Source of the DNA: Planctomycetota bacterium | GTDB taxonomy: Bacteria; Planctomycetota; Phycisphaerae; Phycisphaerales; SM1A02 | Direction: 5' to 3' | Length of the DNA stretch: 64,000 bases | Assembly (NCBI GenBank): GCA_022566535.1 | Contig: JADFIR010000014.1 | Span: 1-64,000, forward strand | Part shown: positions 41,646 through 50,829 of the stretch, in pieces | Layout of the letters: every line of letters starts with the position of its first letter | How positions within the stretch are numbered: the stretch's first letter is position 1 | Position numbers and translations under genes: made by a program | Notes under the pieces: model-generated | Databases searched by the model: none | The model's input: only the letters and a program-made list of their open reading frames with translations | What the model was told of the DNA's origin: nothing

Positions 41646-43436
41646 TCAATGCTCGGGCTTGCTGTTGCGGACGTCAACCTTCACGTGCAGCTCGCGGAGC
41701 TGGGCTTCGTCCGCGGGTCCCGGGGCTTCGGTCATGAGGTCCTGGCCGGATTGGGTCTTGGGGAAGGCGATCACATCACGGATGTTGTTCGTTCCAACCA
41801 GCAACATCACCAGTCGATCCAACCCGAACGCGATGCCGCCCATTGGCGGCGCCCCGTATCGCAGTGCCCGCAACAGGAATCCGAACTTCTGCTCCGCTTC
41901 CTCATCGCTGATCCCCAGAAGGCGGAACACCTTCTGCTGCATCGGAGGCTGATGGATACGAATCGACCCGCCCGCGATCTCGGAGCCGTTGCACACGATG
42001 TCGTAGCCGGTCGAGATACACGCGCCCGGATCAGTCTCCAGCATGTCCACCTGATCGGGCATAGGGGATGTAAACGGATGGTGCATCGCCACCCAACGTT
42101 GTGCATCCTCGTCGTACTCGAACATCGGCGTATCGACAATCCACACAAACTTCCACGCCGATTCATCAATGAGATCCAGATCACGCGCGATCTTGTTGCG
42201 GAGCTCGCCCATCGCTTTGGCGGCAATCGACCACGTGTCAGCGGTGAAGAACACGATATCGCCAACCTCAAGGTTCAGGCGCTGCGTCAGTTCATCTGCG
42301 ATTGGCGCGACGAATTTCGCCACGCCGGTCTCAAAACCGTTTTCGGTCAGCTTTACAGTTGGCGCGCCGCCTGCCCGGAACGTCTTGACGAACTCGGAAT
42401 AGCCATCCGTCATCTTGCGCGTCAGCTGCGTCGCTCCACCGGGGACGCGCATGGCTTTGACGACGCCGTTGGTTTTGGCCAGTGCTTCTTGGAACACACG
42501 GAAATCCGTCTTGGCAGCGAGTGCGGAAACATCCTCTATCTCCAGGTCGAACCGCAAGTCTGGACGATCAATGCCGTACCGATTCATCGCGTCGTGATAG
42601 GGCATGACGGGGATGTCGCCGATGTCCACGCCCAGGATTTCCTTCCAAAGGTGCTGCGTGAAGCTCGTCATCATCTTGATCACGTCGTCGCGATCGACGA
42701 AGCTCATTTCCAGGTCGATCTGGCTGAACTCAGCCTGTCGATCGGCGCGCGGGTCCTCATCGCGAAAGCAACGCACGATCTGGAGGTAGCGATCGAAACC
42801 CGAAGCCATGAGTATCTGCTTGAAGATCTGCGGGCTTTGAGGCAGCGCGTACCACTTGCCGGGGTACAGCCGCGAGGGAACAATGAAGTCGCGGGCGCCT
42901 TCCGGCGTGGTCTTGATGAGGAAGGGCGTTTCGATCTCGATGAAGCCCTTGTTCGCGAAGAATTGTCGTGCAACTCGCGTCACCTCATACCGTGTACGGA
43001 GGATCTGCTGCATCTTCGGGCGGCGCAGGTCGATGTAGCGGTATTGCAATCGCTTCTCTTCGGCGATCTTCTGGGCCTCGTGCTCATCGGGGAGGATCGG
43101 CGGGGTGTCGGCCTTGTTCAGGACCTCAAGCTGCTGGGCAAGCAGTTCGATCTCGCCGGTGCGCAGTTTCGGGTTGGCGCCGCCGATGCGCGTGCGCACC
43201 AGACCCCCGACAGCGACGACGTCTTCGCGCCGAAGCGACCGCGCTTCGGTGACCGCGGACTCGTCAATTTCCCGAAGGTTGAACACCACCTGCGTCAGCC
43301 CCTCACGATCACGAAGGTCGATGAAGATCAGCCCTTTGCCCTGATCGCGATAGGTGTTGACCCAGCCGGCCAGGGTGACGGTCTGGCCGACGTGTTCGGG
43401 CCTCAGTTCACCGCACATGTGGCTGCGCTTGAGCAT
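41646..43436 (-). CDS. aspS: Aspartate--tRNA ligase (bacterial type)
   Basis: The 596-residue class II synthetase opens with the OB-fold anticodon domain (TVTLAGWVNTYRDQGKGLIF) and shows KRLQYRYIDLRRP, motif 2 in RYLQIVRCFRDEDPRADRQ, the bacterial GAD insertion (about 290-420) and motif 3 in GGIAFGLDRLVMLL. It attaches aspartate to tRNA-Asp. Whether it discriminates against tRNA-Asn cannot be read from this. The window also has asnB, so asparagine can be made free. The ATG at 43436 precedes MLKRSHMCGEL, the usual start. Confidence 0.96.
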   Translation of the reverse strand: MLKRSHMCGELRPEHVGQTVTLAGWVNTYRDQGKGLIFIDLRDREGLTQVVFNLREIDESAVTEARSLRREDVVAVGGLVRTRIGGANPKLRTGEIELLAQQLEVLNKADTPPILPDEHEAQKIAEEKRLQYRYIDLRRPKMQQILRTRYEVTRVARQFFANKGFIEIETPFLIKTTPEGARDFIVPSRLYPGKWYALPQSPQIFKQILMASGFDRYLQIVRCFRDEDPRADRQAEFSQIDLEMSFVDRDDVIKMMTSFTQHLWKEILGVDIGDIPVMPYHDAMNRYGIDRPDLRFDLEIEDVSALAAKTDFRVFQEALAKTNGVVKAMRVPGGATQLTRKMTDGYSEFVKTFRAGGAPTVKLTENGFETGVAKFVAPIADELTQRLNLEVGDIVFFTADTWSIAAKAMGELRNKIARDLDLIDESAWKFVWIVDTPMFEYDEDAQRWVAMHHPFTSPMPDQVDMLETDPGACISTGYDIVCNGSEIAGGSIRIHQPPMQQKVFRLLGISDEEAEQKFGFLLRALRYGAPPMGGIAFGLDRLVMLLVGTNNIRDVIAFPKTQSGQDLMTEAPGPADEAQLRELHVKVDVRNSKPEH

Positions 43437-43531
43437 GGAAAGTCACATCCGGCAGTCGGTTGGGAGTGGAAGCGTTTTCAAAGCGGGTGCACATCGTACA
43501 GGCGGATGCCCAGGGCGACACGCAGGGCGCT

Positions 43532-44671
43532 TTAATCCGAGTTTCCCGTCACCGACTGATAGATTCGCCTGAAGCCGGAGGTGATGATCCGCAGCGCCGG
43601 CTTGCCCCGGACGCCGTAGCCTGTATCGGTAGCTTGGCCTTGGCCGTAGGGGTCCCAGAGGTAGCAGTGCAACCCCAGGGCGCCGCTGTCCGGCTGCGCG
43701 AATACGTCGCTCCACGCCTTGAAGAACCCGCGATAGCAGCGGGCCTGGGCGTCATGGTCCGCGGTTACTCCGACGCCCGCAACATAGTTCCAGGGATGGG
43801 CCGCCGCCCAGGGCAGCGACGGGTAGCCCAGCTCCATCAGCAGACACGGCCGGTCATACCGCTCGGCGAACTCCAACATACGGTCGCGCTGCCGCCCCCA
43901 TGCTTGGGCGAGCTTCTTGACGGAAGCATCCGGGTCGTCCTTGGCCAGCTCGAAGTACGCGCTGACGCTGATGACATCCACAAGGGGCCAGAAGGTGACT
44001 TGGTCGTAGCGGTCCCAATTCGCGGAGTACGTGAGCTTGCCCTCGAATCGCCTGCGACAGCCATCGACGATGCGGCGCCATCGTTCGAGGTCACCCTCGG
44101 TGGAGTTCAGCTCGCTGCCCACCGAGAGCAGATCGACCTCGGCGGCGACGGCAATGCTGAGGAATCGATCGATAAAGCGATCGTAACTCTCCCACCACGC
44201 GTCCCAATCACCCGGCTGGATCACGCCCCGCCAGTCCTTGTCCTGCGGGAATTCAATCAGGATGATCGGCAGAAGCGAGGTGTAAAGTCCCCGGTTGCGC
44301 GCATGGGTGAGAATAGCAATGAGCTGGTCGTCCGTAGGACATTTGTCCGGGAGCAACTGGATCTGAGTCGAATCGATCCGTTGCTGGTACATCGGGGTGA
44401 CGACCAGCAGCGCGTTGGCGCCGAGCTCGGCGATCTCGTCGATCGCTCCAAGGTACAGCGATAGATCGCTGATATGGTGGACGTTGATCGCAAACCCCAG
44501 GACGGGCGGAGGCGGCTGGATCTGCGTGGGGTGAAGCGTCGGGGCGGGTGCGGCGGCCGGCGAGCCGAGCCGGCTGATCGCAAACAGCCCGACGGCCAGG
44601 ATGGTGATCGATGCCGCCCCCCCTAGCATCCCAAGCCGTGTGCGCAGCAGTTCATGCAAGGGGGCGGGCAT
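43532..44671 (-). CDS. Membrane-anchored glycoside hydrolase-like TIM barrel (GH113-like)
   Basis: The 379-residue product has an N-terminal membrane anchor (LGGAASITILAVGLFAI), a Pro-rich linker and a TIM-barrel domain. The barrel shows GFAINVHHISDLSLYLGAID, LLSVGSELNSTEGD (candidate acid/base Glu) and LLMELGYPSLP (candidate nucleophile Glu). FWPLVDVISVSAYFEL also fits GH113-type mannanase-like proteins. Activity is inferred only. It faces lpxB divergently with 69 bases between the starts. ATG 44671 keeps the signal at the start; an ATG upstream at 44767 would overlap lpxB. Confidence 0.72.
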   Translation of the reverse strand: MPAPLHELLRTRLGMLGGAASITILAVGLFAISRLGSPAAAPAPTLHPTQIQPPPPVLGFAINVHHISDLSLYLGAIDEIAELGANALLVVTPMYQQRIDSTQIQLLPDKCPTDDQLIAILTHARNRGLYTSLLPIILIEFPQDKDWRGVIQPGDWDAWWESYDRFIDRFLSIAVAAEVDLLSVGSELNSTEGDLERWRRIVDGCRRRFEGKLTYSANWDRYDQVTFWPLVDVISVSAYFELAKDDPDASVKKLAQAWGRQRDRMLEFAERYDRPCLLMELGYPSLPWAAAHPWNYVAGVGVTADHDAQARCYRGFFKAWSDVFAQPDSGALGLHCYLWDPYGQGQATDTGYGVRGKPALRIITSGFRRIYQSVTGNSD

Positions 44672-44740
44672 GGGCGTATCGTATGCGTTGTTGGCGAGCC
44701 CGGCTGCGACGCGCGGACTTTCCTCCAGCGTGCGAGACAG

Positions 44741-45958
44741 ATGATGAAGCATTCCGGGCGACGGCAAAAAGATCAGGACTCAACCGGCGCTGCCAGCACG
44801 TCGTCCCAACGTGCGCAGGAAAAGCCGACGATCCTGTTCACCGCGTTCGAGCCGAGCGGTGACGCACATGCGGCCCCTGTGATTCGCGAGCTGCTGAGGC
44901 GGGAGCCGGGAATACGAATCTTCGCCTCGGGCGGGCCGCGGATGCAGCAGGCCGGCGCGACGCTTATCGAACGGACCGTCGAAAGCAGCGCGATGGGACT
45001 GGAGGCCCTGAACCGATCGCTCATCCTGCGGAAGCACGTCAAACGAATCAAGCGTTGGGCCTCAGAGCATCGGGTGGTGGCCCATGTGCCGGTTGATTCG
45101 CCTGCAGCCAACTTCCCTATCAGCAAGGCGATGCGATCCGCCGGGGCCAGGATCATCCATCTGGTAGCTCCGCAGATGTGGGCATGGGGACGCTGGCGAA
45201 TCGCCAAGCTTCGCAGACTCACCAGCGTGGTTCTGTGCCTGATGCCCTTCGAGGAGCAGTGGTTTACCGAACGACGGGTGCCCGCCAAGTTCATCGGTCA
45301 TCCCTCTATCAATCGCACCCTCAAGCTCGAGGACCTGCGTGAACGCATGCACGGGTTGCCCCAAGGGGCTCCTCGGCTGGCGCTCTTCCCCGGCTCGCGC
45401 AGTCACGAGGTCCGGGCGAATGTGCGATTGCTAGCCGATGTCTATAACGAGTTGCAGGACCGCCACGCAGGCATGCGCGGAGTGATTGTGGCGACCGACC
45501 CCCGGATGGCGAGGATCATTCACAAGAAGGTGAAGGTATTCCCCACCGGGCTGCACATGATCACCGGGTTCGCCGACGCGGTGATCGCGTGGTGCGATCT
45601 CGCCCTGGCGGTCTCCGGGACGATTACGCTCGACATCGCGCTGCAGCGCAAGCCGATGATCGGCGTGTACAAGACCGGCTGGCTGTCATGGCTGGGGGCG
45701 AAGCTGATGCTCCGCACTTCGTATCGACTGCTGCCGAACATCATTGCCGAGCGGGAAATCGTGCCGGAGTTCGTTCCTTACGCCGGTGGACCCATGCCCA
45801 TCGTGAAGCAGGCGACGCGGTTTCTGCTGGATTCAAAGAACGCGGCCGTTCAGAGCGAGGAGCTGCATCGGGTGTGCCTGCGATTCGCCAATCACAACCC
45901 CGCCGTGGAGGCGGCTCGCATCATCCTTCAAGTGATCCAGCAGGGGAGTATGAAGTGA
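44741..45958 (+). CDS. lpxB: Lipid-A-disaccharide synthase
   Basis: The 405-residue glycosyltransferase (family 19) joins UDP-2,3-diacylglucosamine and lipid X. It has a variant of the N-terminal glycine motif, FEPSGDAHAAPVIREL, then FASGGPRMQQAGA, HLVAPQMWAWGRWRIAKL, FPGSRSHEVRANVRLLADV and the donor-site block CDLALAVSGTITLDIAL. A 40-residue charged tail precedes the fold. The gene, with gmhA and mltA, shows an outer membrane with LPS-like lipid. ATG 44741 or 44744 are equivalent. Confidence 0.92.
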   Translation: MMKHSGRRQKDQDSTGAASTSSQRAQEKPTILFTAFEPSGDAHAAPVIRELLRREPGIRIFASGGPRMQQAGATLIERTVESSAMGLEALNRSLILRKHVKRIKRWASEHRVVAHVPVDSPAANFPISKAMRSAGARIIHLVAPQMWAWGRWRIAKLRRLTSVVLCLMPFEEQWFTERRVPAKFIGHPSINRTLKLEDLRERMHGLPQGAPRLALFPGSRSHEVRANVRLLADVYNELQDRHAGMRGVIVATDPRMARIIHKKVKVFPTGLHMITGFADAVIAWCDLALAVSGTITLDIALQRKPMIGVYKTGWLSWLGAKLMLRTSYRLLPNIIAEREIVPEFVPYAGGPMPIVKQATRFLLDSKNAAVQSEELHRVCLRFANHNPAVEAARIILQVIQQGSMK

Positions 45959-46006
45959 ATGCCCGGCAGTTGGTCGTTCCTCCCTTGGCGGTTCTCTCCG
46001 AAGCAG

Positions 46007-46645
46007 CTACCGGTGGTGCACAGGGTACAGGGCGATCACACACCCCCCGTTGCCGAGACGGTCGGTGATTGTGAACTCGCGCGTGCTCGGCGAGCCGATG
46101 GGCAATCTTCGGTCGAGGCAGCGGGCCAGCCAAGCGGCCAGATCATGCTCCGCGATACGCTTATCCTGGGCGAACAGCACGACCAATACGCCGCAGTGGA
46201 TAATCCCCGCTTCCCGGCTCAGCTTGCCGACGTCGCTCTGGACCGCCCCCAGCAGTTGGGACGAGTAGTTGCGGTTCGGGCCATTGGTCGTGAACTGGGC
46301 GACGACCTTGACCTCGAGCCAGAACGCCTCGTCCAATCTAACCGCGTCTGGCGGGTCAAACAGCGTCGCCTTTGCCTCCGGTACGCGAAGCGGCAAGCCG
46401 TTGGGCGTCAGAACGAAGTCACATCGTTCGCCTTCGCTTTGGCGGCGCTTACGGCGTTCGGCCGGGTAGTGCTGCTCTGCAAAGACGCCGTAGCCCGCCT
46501 TGCTCAAGGCGTCGGCCAGGATTGGATGGAGGCGCAATTCATCCAGCGCATCCACGCCGTACACCGATTGCTCTTCGTCCAGCCGCTGCGCTTCCGCGGC
46601 CAGTTGTGTCTCAACGGCGTCAGCGATCTCGGCCACGGACCACAT
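46007..46645 (-). CDS. Putative PD-(D/E)XK nuclease-like protein
   Basis: The 212-residue soluble protein contains RCDFVLTPNG followed 25-30 residues later by FWLEVKVVAQF, which fits the D...(E)xK core of PD-(D/E)XK nucleases. The order strand-D-strand-ExK agrees with the fold, but I cannot verify it. The first 45 residues are helical and the last 40 end in GCVIALYPV. ATG 46645 is chosen because the frame to 46696 enters the terminator hairpin of the upstream symporter. No partner restriction or repair gene is adjacent, so a defence role is speculative. Confidence 0.55.
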   Translation of the reverse strand: MWSVAEIADAVETQLAAEAQRLDEEQSVYGVDALDELRLHPILADALSKAGYGVFAEQHYPAERRKRRQSEGERCDFVLTPNGLPLRVPEAKATLFDPPDAVRLDEAFWLEVKVVAQFTTNGPNRNYSSQLLGAVQSDVGKLSREAGIIHCGVLVVLFAQDKRIAEHDLAAWLARCLDRRLPIGSPSTREFTITDRLGNGGCVIALYPVHHR

Positions 46646-46678
46646 GCGCGCATCATACTCGCGTGCATCTCCAAGCAG

Positions 46679-46708
46679 AAAGCCCATGCCGTACACGGCA
46701 TGGGCTTT
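46679..46708 (-). terminator. Rho-independent terminator after the sodium:alanine symporter
   Basis: AAAGCCCATGCCG (46679-46691) and CGGCATGGGCTTT (46696-46708) form a perfect 13-bp stem with loop TACA. On the minus strand it follows the symporter stop codon by 25 bases. The stem has the same AAAGCCC/GGGCTTT ends as the terminator at 441-470. Confidence 0.75.
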
Positions 46709-46733
46709 CGCCGATCATCGCGCGCCAGTCAGT

Positions 46734-48524
46734 TTACTTCTGACCGTCCTTGCCTCCCATCACATCAGTGATCGACGGAGCGGCATGCGGATGGAACTCC
46801 CCGCGCTTGAGCTTGCCGATATATGCGTGGTAAGCCTTCATCGCCATCGAACCGAAGATCAACATGATCGGGATGTTGGCCCAAAGCATGACGCCGGTTC
46901 CCAGTGCGGTGATATTGTCCAGTTCCTTATCAGTCTGAATGAACCCAGCCGCGGCCACGACGATCATGATGCAGTAGATGACTTTATAGGTGAAGACGGC
47001 CTTGTCTCCGAAGAGGAAGACCACCCCCTGTTCGCCGTAGTAGCTCCAAGAGATCATGGTCGAAAGCGCAAAGAGCCATGCGGCAAGTGTGACGAGGTAC
47101 TTGCCAAGACCGGGGATGGCCCGATCGAAGGCGTGTCCGGTCAACGATGGTCCAGGATAGTCCACGTAGATGCGACCATCATCGTCGGCAAGCGTTGGTT
47201 GGATCGCTGACGCGAAGTTTGTATTCCATTCGGCGACAGCGTCGCCGTCTTCGTCAAGTTGGATCCTCCCCCCCATGCGATGCAAGTCGTGGCCTGTGTC
47301 TGAATCTGGCTCTCCATGAACGATGATGAAGACATCCTCGCCTCCGGTCCATGGGCCGGAGGTACGGCGAGCTTTCTGACTTCGTGGGGGGATGGCCGAA
47401 CTTTCGATAGTCCAAAGCGGGACATCCTTCGAATTGGTGTCTTGAGCACCATCGGAATCCAAATCCACCGCAGCGACCCGAACTGATAATGAATCTTCGA
47501 AATTGGCTTCCGGGCCTCGGTCATACGCGTGGGTGGTAAGAATCACCATCGCGGTGAGCGTGCAAACAACCAGCGTATCGATAAATGGCTCGAGTCCTGC
47601 AACGACGGCTTCTCGTACAGGCTCGTCGGTCTTGGCAGCAGAATGAGCGATCGGCGACGATCCTTGACCGGCCTCACTGGAAAATAGCGCTCGCTTCATT
47701 CCCCAAAGAAGCGCGTAGCCCGCAGTTCCCCCGAGGAATGCGCCTTGCGCCTTTGATGGGCTAAACGCTTCGACGACGATCAGCTTGAGCATGGCGGGGA
47801 TTTCCCCAATATTCATGATCAAGACGATGACCGCGGCGATGAGATACAGGGCGCACATGATTGGCACGATGCGGCCGGCGAAAGCTCCGATTCGCTTGAT
47901 CCCGCCGATGATGACTGCGCCAACCAACACTGCCAAGACGATCCCGCAAACGATCGATGGAACGTGGAAGTAGTTCTCCGTGATTTCACCGACGCTCCAG
48001 GATTGGAACATGTTGCCGCCGGTGATCGTGGAGATCAGCAGCGTCACCACGAAGAGTCCACCGATGAATTTGCCCACGCCGGGCAGTCCCCGTTCCTTGA
48101 ACGCTTTGGCGGCGACGAACATCGGACCACCATGTGGGTTGTCAGGATCGTCGGTGTTGCGATAGAGCATCGACAGGGTGACTTCAGTGGTCTTGATGGC
48201 CATGCCGAAGATGCCGACCATCCACATCCAAAAGACGGCGCCAGGTCCGCCCAATGCCACCGCCACACCGACACCGGCAATGTTGCCGAGTCCGACCGTC
48301 GCCGAAAGCGCTGCAGAGAGCGCTTGGAAGTGATTGATCGCGCCCGGGTCGTCGGGGTTGTCGTATTTGCCGCGGGTTACGGACACCCCGTGTGTTAGAG
48401 AGCGGAATTGGCAGAAACCGCTCCAAATCGTGAAGAGCACGCCGACACCCAACACAATGTACAGGACGTAGTTGTGCCAAATGATGCCGTTGATGGGATT
48501 GAGAATATTGTTTAGTGTGTCCAT
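46734..48524 (-). CDS. Sodium:alanine symporter (AGCS family) with an extracytoplasmic insertion
   Basis: The 596-residue transporter shows the AGCS landmarks ALSATVGLGNIAGVGVAVAL, the FWMWMVGIFGMAIKTTEVTL helix and GMKRALFSSEAGQGSSPIAH. It takes up alanine or glycine with sodium. Compared with typical members (about 450-550 residues) it has an additional segment of about 130 residues (roughly 340-470) between two helices. This insert holds the acidic calcium-loop-like DLDSDGAQDTNSKD. AAGGAGG lies six bases before ATG 48524, a very good ribosome site. It could work with alanine dehydrogenase. Confidence 0.92.
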   Translation of the reverse strand: MDTLNNILNPINGIIWHNYVLYIVLGVGVLFTIWSGFCQFRSLTHGVSVTRGKYDNPDDPGAINHFQALSAALSATVGLGNIAGVGVAVALGGPGAVFWMWMVGIFGMAIKTTEVTLSMLYRNTDDPDNPHGGPMFVAAKAFKERGLPGVGKFIGGLFVVTLLISTITGGNMFQSWSVGEITENYFHVPSIVCGIVLAVLVGAVIIGGIKRIGAFAGRIVPIMCALYLIAAVIVLIMNIGEIPAMLKLIVVEAFSPSKAQGAFLGGTAGYALLWGMKRALFSSEAGQGSSPIAHSAAKTDEPVREAVVAGLEPFIDTLVVCTLTAMVILTTHAYDRGPEANFEDSLSVRVAAVDLDSDGAQDTNSKDVPLWTIESSAIPPRSQKARRTSGPWTGGEDVFIIVHGEPDSDTGHDLHRMGGRIQLDEDGDAVAEWNTNFASAIQPTLADDDGRIYVDYPGPSLTGHAFDRAIPGLGKYLVTLAAWLFALSTMISWSYYGEQGVVFLFGDKAVFTYKVIYCIMIVVAAAGFIQTDKELDNITALGTGVMLWANIPIMLIFGSMAMKAYHAYIGKLKRGEFHPHAAPSITDVMGGKDGQK

Positions 48525-48635
48525 ATCGCCTCCTTGGCAGGGGAGTCTGGCCGAGAGTATTTCGGCCGATCATGGCCGGTTTGGTGGTCCGGTGCAAGAC
48601 CCGGCGATTTGAGTGGGGTCCAACGAATGTGCGGG

Positions 48636-48663
48636 ATCATACAGTACGGGCCGCCGGACCCAA
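48636..48663 (-). promoter_or_regulatory. Candidate promoter of the symporter gene
   Basis: On the minus strand TTGGGT (48663-48658) and TATGAT (48641-48636) are 16 bases apart, giving a -10 of five of six. The -35 agrees only in TTG. The leader to the start codon is about 110 bases and holds an inverted repeat GGCCGA/TCGGCC (48549-48567). No glycine riboswitch is visible. Confidence 0.4.
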
Positions 48664-48722
48664 AGCCCCCCGGGACCTGTGCCGCGGCGCGTGATCGCAA
48701 ATCACGCTACGATGGTCTGTTG

Positions 48723-49715
48723 ATGAGTGTGTTTCGCCTGCGAACCGATCTGCAGCGTGCCGTCATCGACGGCTTTGCCCTGCCCCTGGGCATCGACCCG
48801 GGTGACATCACAGCTCCGACTCAGGGCTACACCATCAGCTACGCCGCCCCCAGCGACGACGAGCCTGATACCTATGCCTTCTATGTCGTGGTCTCGCACG
48901 AACAGATCGCCCCCATCGTCCATCGCGCGTTCGATCTTCTGCCCGAGGAGGTCTACGGGATCGTCGAGATCAGCTCCCGCGACGCCTATCGAATGATTGA
49001 TGTGTACCTCGGGCAGGAGATGATCAGCACGCAGCAGTTCCTCCGCACCTGGCTGGGCTGCGAATCGATCCTCTTCGAAGACGGCTCGATCGCAGCCGGG
49101 GCCAACAGCGACGACCCCTTTGTGGAGATCTTTCTCGATCAGTGGAAGGGCTTGTCGATCGTTGTGCCCCTCGGCATGCGCGAGGAAGTGGAGGTCATTC
49201 TGAACGGCTTCGGCCTGCAAGAGGTGCCGCAGACGTGGCAGGTTTCAGCCGGCGATACGGCGCTTGACCTTTCCCAAATTCGTCCAGTGCTCGAGTCGGC
49301 GGATGAAACCTCACCGGATATCGATGACCTTTTGCGGGAGTTGTGCGATGCTTGGCAGCTTGCGCTGAATGTCGATCCACAGACCAATGTCGATGACGCG
49401 GGGCGCGATCTGGGCATGACGCTTTGGCACGCCGTTGTCGGCGTTGATGATTCGACCGCCGATCCGGCGCAATCTGCCGAAGTGTCAATCTGGGCCACCG
49501 CGGGATCGCTCCACGATATGGAGGACCTCATCACCGCTGCGTTGAGTGACTATCCGCATTGGCAATTCGCCGAGATTCACACGGTCGATCGGGTAGCGTT
49601 TGACGACCGCCCCGATGAGCTGTCTGCATTGGCCCCGAGGCGCGATACCGCCGAGGTCCATCTTGTTCAGATCGAACCACACCTCGTTGAGCCGGACGCG
49701 CCGCAGCATGACTGA
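48723..49715 (+). CDS. Conserved hypothetical cytosolic protein
   Basis: The 330-residue acidic protein has two similar halves by eye: MSVFRLRTDLQRAVIDGFALPLGI at the start and repeated stretches of VxVxH/GxxEE near 70-100 and 150-170. It shows no signal or membrane segment and no catalytic motif I can name. Its stop overlaps the start of the next gene by eight bases, so both are co-translated. ATG 48723 is the first after the divergent symporter; the frame to 48534 runs into that gene's promoter. Confidence 0.65.
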   Translation: MSVFRLRTDLQRAVIDGFALPLGIDPGDITAPTQGYTISYAAPSDDEPDTYAFYVVVSHEQIAPIVHRAFDLLPEEVYGIVEISSRDAYRMIDVYLGQEMISTQQFLRTWLGCESILFEDGSIAAGANSDDPFVEIFLDQWKGLSIVVPLGMREEVEVILNGFGLQEVPQTWQVSAGDTALDLSQIRPVLESADETSPDIDDLLRELCDAWQLALNVDPQTNVDDAGRDLGMTLWHAVVGVDDSTADPAQSAEVSIWATAGSLHDMEDLITAALSDYPHWQFAEIHTVDRVAFDDRPDELSALAPRRDTAEVHLVQIEPHLVEPDAPQHD

Positions 49716-50175
49716 TCCAACGGCAGCGTCGTCGGCGGTGCGCGCATGGTACGCCGACGGGCTTCATTTTCAATGCACCCAGTGCGGCAACTGCTGTACG
49801 GGCCCGCCGGGCACGGTGTGGTTTACCAAAGAGGAGGCCGAGCGTATCGCCGAGACGCTCGGGATCGACACGGCAGCGTTTTATGCGCGCTACGCCCGCA
49901 AGGTCGATGGCCGGTGGTCGCTGACCGAGCGCAAGACCACCCACGGCTACGATTGCATCTTCCTCGACCGTGCATCGGCCCCGGGCAAAGCGCTGTGTTC
50001 GATCTACCAAGCGAGGCCCGCCCAGTGCCGAACCTGGCCGTTTTGGCCGGAAAACCTGCGCTCACGCAGCAGTTGGGAGACGGTCAAGCGCGTCACGCCT
50101 TGTCCCGGCATGAACACCGGCAACCTTATCCCGGTCGAACAGATCGGCATCTTGCGCGACGCAACGCCGAGATGA
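49708..50175 (+). CDS. YkgJ-family cysteine-cluster protein
   Basis: The 155-residue protein carries the CxxCxxCC signature (CTQCGNCC, residues 24-31) followed by GYDCIFLD and CSIYQARPAQCRTWPFWP. This pattern defines the YkgJ (putative zinc- or iron-chelating) family. The biochemical role is unknown; some members are thought to bind Fe-S clusters. ATG 49708 overlaps the stop of the preceding gene (ATGACTGA), so the pair is translationally coupled. Confidence 0.88.
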   Translation: MTDPTAASSAVRAWYADGLHFQCTQCGNCCTGPPGTVWFTKEEAERIAETLGIDTAAFYARYARKVDGRWSLTERKTTHGYDCIFLDRASAPGKALCSIYQARPAQCRTWPFWPENLRSRSSWETVKRVTPCPGMNTGNLIPVEQIGILRDATPR

Positions 50176-50247
50176 CCGCTACACTTCAGCCGTAACCGCT
50201 CTCGAGTCCGGACAGGGACTACTTCTTGCTACTCCTTGCAAGAGAAA

Positions 50248-50267
50248 AGCCCGCCGGACGGCGGGCT
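50248..50267 (-). terminator. Rho-independent terminator of the 89-residue protein gene
   Basis: AGCCCGCCG (50248-50256) and CGGCGGGCT (50259-50267) pair with a short loop. On the minus strand it is followed by TTTTCTC, a proper T-run, and it lies 29 bases past the stop at 50296. Confidence 0.75.
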
Positions 50268-50295
50268 ACGGGTGAGCAGGATAGAAGCCAACGGG

Positions 50296-50565
50296 TCAGG
50301 CGGCGCAGCGATAGACGTTGGTGTCTTCGAAGAGGATCGTTGATCCGATCTTCAGATCGCTGAGCTCATCTACGTCGCTCGCCGGGATGTCGGTCACCTC
50401 GCCGAGCCATTTGCCTTCGTTGGATTTCAATACCTTGGCGGAGATTTTCAGGCCATTGTGTTGGAGATCGACTTCGCAGCCGTCCGACACGGTCTGAGCG
50501 CTGCCGATGAAGGCAATGGGTTGGCCGTCGCCACGCTCGTCGAAACTGATCTTCTGAGTGTCCAT
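50296..50565 (-). CDS. Small beta-rich hypothetical protein
   Basis: The 89-residue protein MDTQKISFDERGDGQPIAFI... is hydrophilic, with alternating strand-like segments (GLKISAKVLK and GSTILFEDTNVYRC) that suggest a small beta barrel. No signal peptide. AGGAGA lies in front of ATG 50565, one of the better ribosome sites, and a good terminator follows, so this is a solid single-gene unit. Function unknown. Confidence 0.75.
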   Translation of the reverse strand: MDTQKISFDERGDGQPIAFIGSAQTVSDGCEVDLQHNGLKISAKVLKSNEGKWLGEVTDIPASDVDELSDLKIGSTILFEDTNVYRCAA

Positions 50566-50829
50566 AGATGTCTCCTGTAGGTAGAAGCGCGGCCGCCTCA
50601 TTGCGTGCCGCTATCGGACCTTCGGCCGAAACACCGCCGGCCTTAAGATGAACCTTGGTCCTTGGCAGATAATCAACGCCCTCAGCCTGCCCCGCGGGGC
50701 CTCCGGCGAGATTCGTGGAAATTGACGACCGGCGGTCGCGGTTGAAGTGGCCCTGTTTAGCCGCGAGCCGCAGGCGAGCGCGTCGGCCTCAGGGGCCGGT
50801 GTGTCCGCTGCGCGCACTGCATCTCTCCC

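Noticed and set aside
41499-43535. 678-codon open frame on the plus strand across aspS
   Set aside because: It is the mirror of aspS on the minus strand, which has all class II motifs. The plus translation shows no family features and arises from high-GC third positions.
48525-48720. Glycine or other riboswitch before the alanine symporter
   Set aside because: I looked for conserved glycine-riboswitch blocks in the 196-base leader and found none; only a short inverted repeat is visible.
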